Below are positions 1 to 5,780 of a DNA stretch of 9,897 nucleotides, in pieces. A program made the position numbers and the translations under genes. The stretch comes from Deltaproteobacteria bacterium. GTDB lineage: Bacteria > Bdellovibrionota > JACOXK01 > 2-02-FULL-40-11. Position 1 is the first letter of the stretch, and each line of letters begins with the position of its first letter. The stretch lies in NCBI GenBank assembly GCA_016193165.1, contig JACPST010000023.1:1-9897 (forward strand), given 5' to 3'. The notes under the pieces are model-generated. The model searched no databases and was not told the origin of the DNA. It was given only the letters and a program-made list of their open reading frames with translations.

Positions 1-2559
1 CATCTTAAAGCCTCCGTTGCCCAGTATAATCAAAAGTTGAGGAAAGCTGTAACTCCTAAATCTCCCAGTCGTGAATCAGGAAAACTTTTGATTCCAGGAC
101 GAGAAGACTTTAAAGCATTAGGACAAAGAATAAAAACAAGGTGGGAGAAAATAAAAGGAACATTTTTTGGAGAAAAAAAACCACCAACTGCGGCAACACC
201 TATAGATATTCCTCAAGTTCCAATTCGGCGTTTAGGACAAGATGAAACCATTAAAGTAGGCTCGCAAGAGTTTCGTGGAGGACAAGCGGTCGAAATCCCT
301 ATTATCCGTGATGGAAAAGTACACGCTGTCGCTAAAGGTACGATCGAAGGGGTCACAGAAGATGGGGAAAGCCTTGTTGTTCTAGGAGAAGATAGTAGAT
401 ACATCATTGATTTAAAATCTTTGAGCGCGGAAAGACCTCCTCTTCGGCAAAGCACATTAGAAGACTTAGAACGTGTCAAAGCGCAGGCTAAAAGATTAGA
501 TGTGGAAGAAGAAGGTTCCCAAGTCATGGTCTATGCTCATCCGGATGGCAGAAGAGTCATTAAAGAATACCGCCCAACAGCTCATACAAGCCATCAACAA
601 ACTCAAAAAGTACGCCAAAAATTAGAGGACTTAGGCTACGGAGATTTGCTGGCTTACATCGATGAAGAATTTGTCGATCCCACGACTGGCCGCGTGCTCG
701 CTTACACGCAAGAAAGAGTCACCCCTTTGTCTCGTTATCTTTCTGAGGGAAAAGGGGAAAAGCCCGATCTTTCTAGAATTGAAGAAGCTGCAGCCACCCT
801 ACGAAAAGAAGGATTGGATATCGAAATTAAACCTCAAAATTTAGGTATCAGAAAAAATGGCACCGTTGCTCTTATTGATACCGATGATACGGGAGTCATG
901 ACCCGAAGATTGATCCGAGACCAAACCAAACGAAACCCATTTAGTCCTCAAACCAAACTTCAAGAAACACGGCGCTTAAAGCCAGGAGATACCATTAAAT
1001 TTACCTATCAAACTAAAGGAGGAATAAAAGAAGGAATTCTGGGAAAAATTCTTTCTTTTGATGAAGTCCCTATGGGACCCCAAGCCAGAGCTTCAGCTGA
1101 AGAACTCGATTTAGTTTTCATTCAGTTTGAAGATGGAACCATCAGCAGAATGGATCGCTCTTATGCGGATGCGCTCACCCGACAACCGTACGTCAAAGTT
1201 GTTCCAGAAACGCCTTTGGCTCGCGTGGCTCCTGTTCGCACGCCCTCACCTCCCCCTGCCCCCGCGGCACCACCTCCTCGAAGAAGTACGGATGTTTTAC
1301 TTTCAGACCCCTGCGTTAAGCGACTGGGAGCAGAGCCTTGTCTTCAATTAGATGAATATTTTAGCGCATTGCCTGAAGAAGATGTGGTGTCCCATCAAGC
1401 TTTAGATACCCTTTCCACATGGGTCACTCGAGGAGGAGAACTGACCCCTGCTGAAAAATATCTTCTGGTAAAGACCAGAGAACTCCACCCCGGAGATGGA
1501 GAAATAGAACGTATTTTTTCAGCCATAGGTGTTCAAGATCCTAGCGAAGCTTTAAAATCTCAAAGGTCTCTCACAAACCTTAAAAAAGAATGGCAAAGTC
1601 TTAGAAAATCGATAGAAGCCATGTCTGAAGAATCTGCCCAAAGCAGAGCTCTCCTTTTAGAGGACTTAGATGAAATCTATGCAGATCATATACGAAATAT
1701 TGGATTAGGAAATCTTAGTAAAAGCGATTCCATTGTTGTGCTAAAACAACGATGGCAGGATTTAGGAAAATATGTGAGCAGCGTTCCAAATCCAGCTGCG
1801 CGTCAACGACTGATGAATACCATAAACATCGTCTATGTTAATGGTGTGCAATATCATGCCAAAAAAATTCTAGGAGAGGGCAGCAATGCCTATACGGCAT
1901 TTAATCGATTGGTCCCTGCACTCACACCTGAGCGAGGCGTGGCTTCGATTTCCCATGCTCATCTTAATTTAGGAACAGCGCTTTTAGAAAATACGTATGC
2001 GATTGGAGGAAGAGAACTGAGCCATGGGGAAGTTTTTGAACTCTTGCATCGTCTCCATCGAACAGATCTGACCGGCTATGATATTGTAGTGGAAGAAATG
2101 GTAAGAACACTTCAAAAAGAAGGCGCAGAAAGCCTCAATGGTCATCTTTATCAGGCCCATGTGGGAACAAAATTTGCACGGCTCAAAGACAGAATTACTG
2201 GCAAACCAATTGTGACCCAAATTACGTATGAACCCCTAGTCCCTGCTGCCCATGGCGGAACTTTAGGCCGAGCGGATATGATTTTCCAATATTGGACAGG
2301 AAGAAATTCTTTGATTGAAACAAAAGCCAATTTAAATTTCCCTGAAGCTTCCGATCAGGGACGAAAACTCAAAGCTCAACTGGAACGCTATGCCCGAGTT
2401 TTGAAGGAAGATATCCCGATCGATGGCGTTCCTATTCATTTTGTTGAAATTCATTCTCCTCGTGAAGTTCTAGAAGGAGGCTGGATTGACCAACTGGTTG
2501 ATCGCTTAAATTCTACCCTCCCCAAAGGCAAACAAATTAAATTTGAAGTCACACCCTAA
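1..2559 (+). CDS. Large multidomain protein, 5' end missing: degenerate kinase-like domain plus C-terminal PD-(D/E)XK nuclease-like domain
   Basis: The frame is open from base 1, so the gene almost certainly starts upstream. A TTG at 37 is the first possible start inside the window, but it has no Shine-Dalgarno sequence. Residues below are numbered from that TTG. Residues ~50-135 look beta-rich. Residues ~160-290 resemble a protein-kinase fold: a VIKEY strand with candidate ATP-binding K176, a catalytic-loop-like DIEIKPQN (261-268) and LIDTDD (279-284) where DFG would lie. The HRD aspartate position is E263, so activity is doubtful. A second beta-rich stretch (~315-390) precedes a proline-rich linker (~390-415) and a mostly helical region. 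The C-terminus has GRADM (D747), IETK (E761, K763) and a following QLERY (781-785), the order seen in PD-(D/E)XK nucleases. No signal peptide can be judged. I do not recognise the full-length family; a toxin-like effector is one possibility. Its TAA overlaps the stop of the convergent neighbour. Confidence 0.85.
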   Translation, partial: HLKASVAQYNQKLRKAVTPKSPSRESGKLLIPGREDFKALGQRIKTRWEKIKGTFFGEKKPPTAATPIDIPQVPIRRLGQDETIKVGSQEFRGGQAVEIPIIRDGKVHAVAKGTIEGVTEDGESLVVLGEDSRYIIDLKSLSAERPPLRQSTLEDLERVKAQAKRLDVEEEGSQVMVYAHPDGRRVIKEYRPTAHTSHQQTQKVRQKLEDLGYGDLLAYIDEEFVDPTTGRVLAYTQERVTPLSRYLSEGKGEKPDLSRIEEAAATLRKEGLDIEIKPQNLGIRKNGTVALIDTDDTGVMTRRLIRDQTKRNPFSPQTKLQETRRLKPGDTIKFTYQTKGGIKEGILGKILSFDEVPMGPQARASAEELDLVFIQFEDGTISRMDRSYADALTRQPYVKVVPETPLARVAPVRTPSPPPAPAAPPPRRSTDVLLSDPCVKRLGAEPCLQLDEYFSALPEEDVVSHQALDTLSTWVTRGGELTPAEKYLLVKTRELHPGDGEIERIFSAIGVQDPSEALKSQRSLTNLKKEWQSLRKSIEAMSEESAQSRALLLEDLDEIYADHIRNIGLGNLSKSDSIVVLKQRWQDLGKYVSSVPNPAARQRLMNTINIVYVNGVQYHAKKILGEGSNAYTAFNRLVPALTPERGVASISHAHLNLGTALLENTYAIGGRELSHGEVFELLHRLHRTDLTGYDIVVEEMVRTLQKEGAESLNGHLYQAHVGTKFARLKDRITGKPIVTQITYEPLVPAAHGGTLGRADMIFQYWTGRNSLIETKANLNFPEASDQGRKLKAQLERYARVLKEDIPIDGVPIHFVEIHSPREVLEGGWIDQLVDRLNSTLPKGKQIKFEVTP

Positions 2560-3356
2560 TCAATTTGATCTGCGTAGTCGGTGGCAAAACCATAGAGGCC
2601 ATCCACCTGGTCGACTTGGGCAAACTCAGGAGGCATCACGGTATAAATAAAGTGCTTCACCTGATCTGTTTTTTCAATGACATTTTGGAGAGAGAGAAGC
2701 TTTTTAGAAAAGACGACCACATCGGTATCGAGCTTTAACGCTTGGTCGGCCAAACTTCCCTCTTTAGGAAGCTCATTAAAGATGGGCCCGAGTCGCACCG
2801 TTTTATCCAAGGCTCTGATTTTTTCTAAGATCTCTACATTAAATGAAATAAAGGCCACGCGATCTTTAAGCTGGGGAGTGTTTTTCATGACGGCCTCATA
2901 GACGACCTGCCCCACTCTTTCATTATATTGAGGATCTTTATCGTGGCTTTTAATTTCAATGAGTAAATACATTCTAGATTTTTCAATGAGCTTCAAAACT
3001 TCTAAAAGAGTTGGAACTTTCTCTTTATAAAATTTATACCCAAACTTTTTTAAAAACCCAGCAGAAAATGTTTTTAAAACCACCAAGGGATACGTTCCAA
3101 TGAGCCCCGTGGCGTTGGTCGTTCTCGACAAATCTTCATCGTGCATCACCACGACTTGATCATCTTTAGACAAGTGAACATCGAGTTCCATAAACTCGGC
3201 TTTCGTTTCCAAAGCCCGTTTAAAAGAAACCATTGTATTTTCAGGATATGTCCCGCTTAAGCCCCGGTGAGCAATCACTTTTTTTGTCGTTGTTGCGGCC
3301 ATCAGTTGAAACGATACCATAAAACCCAAAAGCACCCAAAGAAAAGTCTTTCGCAT
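2556..3356 (-). CDS. Exported glycerophosphodiester phosphodiesterase (GDPD family)
   Basis: This enzyme hydrolyses glycerophosphodiesters to glycerol 3-phosphate and an alcohol, here probably in the periplasm. The 266-aa product begins with a signal peptide (MRKT, a hydrophobic stretch to about residue 18, cleavage near LMA-A at 19-21). The GDPD signature follows directly: AHRG (H30, R31), PENT (38-41), ELD (E57, D59), HD (H72, D73) and IEIK (E134, K136). These match the catalytic histidines and metal ligands of the TIM-barrel family. The C-terminal GFATDYAD matches the family's usual GIxTDYPD end. I chose ATG at 3356 rather than an in-frame ATG ten codons upstream, because AAAGGAGG lies 7 nt before it and the signal peptide then starts properly. 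It is the second gene of an operon, 2 nt after the hydrolase stop. It resembles GlpQ/UgpQ-type enzymes, but the exact substrate cannot be told from sequence. Confidence 0.93.
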   Translation of the reverse strand: MRKTFLWVLLGFMVSFQLMAATTTKKVIAHRGLSGTYPENTMVSFKRALETKAEFMELDVHLSKDDQVVVMHDEDLSRTTNATGLIGTYPLVVLKTFSAGFLKKFGYKFYKEKVPTLLEVLKLIEKSRMYLLIEIKSHDKDPQYNERVGQVVYEAVMKNTPQLKDRVAFISFNVEILEKIRALDKTVRLGPIFNELPKEGSLADQALKLDTDVVVFSKKLLSLQNVIEKTDQVKHFIYTVMPPEFAQVDQVDGLYGFATDYADQID

Positions 3357-3358
3357 AG

Positions 3359-4096
3359 TTATTCCTCCTTTAAGAAAGAAAAACAAAAATCAAACACCGT
3401 TTCCCGCGTGTGAAGAAAATGATCTTGCCCATCAAGTTGATAGAGCCTTGCCGGCGTTTTAAACAAAGACTTGATCTTCACCGAATACTCGATGGGGCAA
3501 ATCGTATCATTTTCTCCATGGATGATGAGCACCTTGCTCCCATCCAAATCCGCCAAAGCATTGAAAGATTTTTTAAGAGGATTATATTCCCGCTCAATGA
3601 TTCTTAAATCTTTTTCTATATCTTCTTTTTCATAATTTCGAATGGCAGGCTTGGTAATCGAATACAAAAATCGCACTCCTGTTTGAAGCGCTTTTTCATC
3701 AGATCCCATGTTGATAAACGGAGCCAAAAGCACCACCTTTTTTAAATCAGGATTTCTGGCAAACATTTCTAATGCCACAAATCCGCCCCAACTAGCCCCC
3801 ACCAAAGAAACAGAGTCCCGACCATAGTCTTTTTTTTGTAAAAAATTTAAAACTGTTTCACTATCCTTATAATTTGAAACCAAAGAGTAGAGCCCTTCGC
3901 TTTTCCACGCGCCCCGGTAATGCCACACGTAGCACTCAAACCCTTTGAGAGCCAAATGTTCAGCCAAATCATAGTTCTTCTGACTTCCGGGATACCCATG
4001 AAAGAATAAAACTTTATTCGCGGAAAAGAGTGGCCGGGCGGGAAAATACTGCCTTATATAAAGGCCATCTACTTTGGTTTCTTCAATCGTAATCAC
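3359..4096 (-). CDS. Cytosolic alpha/beta hydrolase (serine hydrolase, S9/acyl-esterase-like)
   Basis: This 245-aa protein has the alpha/beta-hydrolase core. HGYPGS (33-38) provides the oxyanion-hole HG. The nucleophile elbow is GASWGG with S102. The acid is D197 in HGENDTICP, and the histidine is H226 in GQDH. The short cap region (~130-180) is rich in charged residues. There is no signal peptide, so it should act in the cytosol. The start is GTG at 4096: an in-frame stop lies three codons upstream and no better start exists, although the ribosome binding site is weak. It is the first gene of a two-gene operon with the exported phosphodiesterase, 2 nt apart. Lipid, acyl-ester or peptide substrates all fit the fold; pairing with a glycerophosphodiesterase mildly favours lipid breakdown, which is inference. 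It is divergent from the amidohydrolase cluster and shares its promoter region. Confidence 0.88.
   Translation of the reverse strand: MITIEETKVDGLYIRQYFPARPLFSANKVLFFHGYPGSQKNYDLAEHLALKGFECYVWHYRGAWKSEGLYSLVSNYKDSETVLNFLQKKDYGRDSVSLVGASWGGFVALEMFARNPDLKKVVLLAPFINMGSDEKALQTGVRFLYSITKPAIRNYEKEDIEKDLRIIEREYNPLKKSFNALADLDGSKVLIIHGENDTICPIEYSVKIKSLFKTPARLYQLDGQDHFLHTRETVFDFCFSFLKEE
3364..3371 (-). promoter_or_regulatory. Shine-Dalgarno AAAGGAGG that fixes the GDPD start
   Basis: On the minus strand AAAGGAGG lies 7 nt before ATG 3356 and inside the last codons of the upstream hydrolase gene. It supports the shorter signal-peptide start and suggests translational coupling. Confidence 0.8.
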
Positions 4097-4099
4097 AAG

Positions 4100-4142
4100 C
4101 TTTTACTCTAACGATGCTCCTTGACAATTACAAGAGTAAAAG
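4100..4142. repeat. Perfect 10-bp inverted repeat in the divergent promoter region
   Basis: CTTTTACTCT (4100-4109) and its exact complement AGAGTAAAAG (4133-4142) are separated by 23 bp. The arm centres are 33 bp apart, about three helical turns. The right arm lies between the -35 and -10 of the rightward promoter. The left arm ends 3 nt from the GTG start of the leftward hydrolase. This geometry fits an operator for a dimeric or looping regulator; a hairpin in the leftward leader is the alternative. Confidence 0.5.
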
Positions 4143-4149
4143 ATATTAA
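4121..4149 (+). promoter_or_regulatory. Sigma70-type promoter for the amidohydrolase cluster
   Basis: A consensus -35 TTGACA (4121-4126) is followed by a 17-bp spacer and TATTAA (4144-4149, 4/6 to TATAAT). Transcription would start near 4156, leaving a leader of about 17 nt before ATG 4173 with no recognisable Shine-Dalgarno sequence. Confidence 0.7.
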
Positions 4150-4170
4150 ATTGCTCACTTTTCACGCAAA
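4143..4170 (-). promoter_or_regulatory. Possible promoter for the hydrolase-GDPD operon
   Basis: On the minus strand TTTGCG/TTGCGT (4164-4170) precedes TAATAT (4143-4148) by 15-16 bp. The -10 would overlap the -10 of the rightward promoter, so the two could compete. The match is poor and the spacing short. It rests mainly on the need for a promoter in this 76-bp gap. Confidence 0.3.
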
Positions 4171-4172
4171 TT

Positions 4173-5765
4173 ATGCACACAAACGCTTTCCAACGCTTTC
4201 TCATCTTAGGAACCATCCTTGCAGGGTTTATCTTACCTCCAGCCCATGCTCAAGAAACAGTACCCCAACCCCCGGAATCTCAGGAGCCCAGACGCATCCT
4301 TCTTCATGGAAAAGTGGTTCAAAAAGATGGCTCTGCCAAAAAACGATACGTTTATATTGAAGATGGCGTCATTCAATCTGTGACCTACAAAAGACCCAAG
4401 CTTCTCAAAGGCATCCGATTTGTCCATGAAGCTGGATATATTTACCCGGGGCTGATCGATTTACACACGCACATTACCTATAACATCATGCCTGTGTGGG
4501 GAGGCGCTCAATCGCAATTTTCAAATCGCTTTGAATGGAGAAAAAATGAAGATTACAAAAATTTTAGAGACATTTATAAAGCCCTCACTATCCCTGATTT
4601 TAAGTTCGGACTTTTGCTTTACGACGAAATTCAAGCTTTGGCTGGCGGCACAACTCTTATTCAAGAATCTGGAATCATTGATAATGAATCAAAAGATGTG
4701 ACCCGAAGGCTTGTGGTTCGAGGCACAGATTTTGAAGATGATCTAGAGCTTAATAATGGGAAAAAAGTGGCTTCTTCTTTTGAAATTTTTGCGCCAAAAG
4801 CAGATGGCACTTTTGCCGCTAAAGATGCTTTAGAGAGTTTTGCCAAACGAAGAAGCGAAGATAAACTTCAAGCCTATATCGTACACTTAGCCGAAGGTCG
4901 CACAGGTTTTTTAAGAACAGATCAAAGTTTTGACCCTTCCTGCAGAGCGGAATTTGAAACTTTGATGGCCCATCCTTATTTTTCTGATCCCGAAAATACG
5001 CCTAAGCCTCCCGTCGCTCTTATTCATAGCAGCGGCATTGATCCTCAAAACGATGCCCACATCAATTTTTTAAAAACATGGAACATGGGAATTGTTTGGT
5101 CTCTTGTTTCAAATTTGCTTTTGTATGGAGATACCTTAGATATTCCCACACTCCTTCAAAAAGGAGTGCTGATTGCCTTAGGTTCAGACTGGAGTCCCAG
5201 TGGATCCAAACACGTCTTAGACGAAGCACGGATGGCCCGATTTTATCTCGATATGATTGCCTATCCCAACCCCTCTCCTGTTTCTGACGCAGAAATTTTT
5301 CAAATGATGACAACGAATGCCGCCCAGATGATTGATCACCCTAGACTTGGAGGAATTAAACCCGGTAATCTCGCCGATCTTTTTGTCATTGAAGATCCTG
5401 ATCCCAGCGTAAGTCCCATGAAAGCTTTGTTTTATACCGACGTCAAATATATTACCATGGTCATGATTCGAGGACGTGCCGTGTATGGCTATGAGGATCG
5501 CGTTCGTCCATTGGAACCCAACGTTCAACTTCTTCCCCAAATTGAAGGAGAACCTGTGTTAAACAAGGTCGTCTACATGGATCCGGCATTGAATCTTAAT
5601 TTAGAAGAGACGATTGGAAAAATGGAAGCTCACTTAAAAACCTTAGGCGTTTATCGCAATAACTTACTCACATCGACGGATAAACCCTATCAAGAACGGA
5701 TGTTTCAGTTACAACAGATGATTTTTAACACCTTTTTAGCCCCACGGCTCAAAAAGAAAGAATAA
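4173..5765 (+). CDS. Exported metal-dependent amidohydrolase (deaminase/chlorohydrolase-like)
   Basis: This 530-aa protein belongs to the amidohydrolase superfamily, which hydrolyses C-N bonds of heterocycles or amides in a TIM-barrel with bound metal. A signal peptide (hydrophobic ~9-21, cleavage AHA|QE after A26) places it outside the cytoplasm. PGLIDLHTH gives the HxH metal ligands H98 and H100. HLAEG (H238, E241) and IHSSG (H285) follow, and GSDWSPSGS carries the metal/catalytic D339. This order and the HxAE motif resemble the cytosine/guanine-deaminase and TrzA/AtzB branch; imidazolonepropionase-type proteins are an alternative. The C-terminal extension (~435-530) is charged and unassigned. 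ATG 4173 is the only start that keeps the signal peptide, despite no Shine-Dalgarno sequence. It is first in a cluster, 15 nt ahead of the UDG-like gene. The substrate is unknown. Confidence 0.9.
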   Translation: MHTNAFQRFLILGTILAGFILPPAHAQETVPQPPESQEPRRILLHGKVVQKDGSAKKRYVYIEDGVIQSVTYKRPKLLKGIRFVHEAGYIYPGLIDLHTHITYNIMPVWGGAQSQFSNRFEWRKNEDYKNFRDIYKALTIPDFKFGLLLYDEIQALAGGTTLIQESGIIDNESKDVTRRLVVRGTDFEDDLELNNGKKVASSFEIFAPKADGTFAAKDALESFAKRRSEDKLQAYIVHLAEGRTGFLRTDQSFDPSCRAEFETLMAHPYFSDPENTPKPPVALIHSSGIDPQNDAHINFLKTWNMGIVWSLVSNLLLYGDTLDIPTLLQKGVLIALGSDWSPSGSKHVLDEARMARFYLDMIAYPNPSPVSDAEIFQMMTTNAAQMIDHPRLGGIKPGNLADLFVIEDPDPSVSPMKALFYTDVKYITMVMIRGRAVYGYEDRVRPLEPNVQLLPQIEGEPVLNKVVYMDPALNLNLEETIGKMEAHLKTLGVYRNNLLTSTDKPYQERMFQLQQMIFNTFLAPRLKKKE

Positions 5766-5771
5766 AGGAGG
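5764..5771 (+). promoter_or_regulatory. Shine-Dalgarno AAAGGAGG that fixes the UDG-like start
   Basis: AAAGGAGG overlaps the amidohydrolase stop codon. It directly abuts the ATG at 5772, so that ATG is unusable. ATG 5781, 9 nt downstream, is correctly spaced and begins the signal peptide. Confidence 0.8.
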
Positions 5772-5780
5772 ATGGTTTTC

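Noticed and set aside
213..527. Open frame of 104 codons on the minus strand
   Set aside because: It is antisense to the large multidomain gene, with serine/threonine-rich composition typical of a shadow frame.
2575..2620. GGTGG...CCACC pairing after the convergent stops as a terminator
   Set aside because: Weak stem, long loop, no T-run, and it lies within GDPD coding sequence.
4182..4200. Tandem AACGCTTTC repeat, 10-bp period, just after the amidohydrolase start
   Set aside because: Too short to separate from chance, and it encodes part of the signal peptide region.
5217..5540. Open frame of 107 codons on the minus strand
   Set aside because: It is antisense to conserved amidohydrolase motifs, has no ribosome binding site and shows no family-like sequence.
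5772..5780. Upstream ATG for the UDG-like gene
   Set aside because: The Shine-Dalgarno sequence directly abuts it, leaving no spacing; ATG 5781 is properly spaced and starts the signal peptide.
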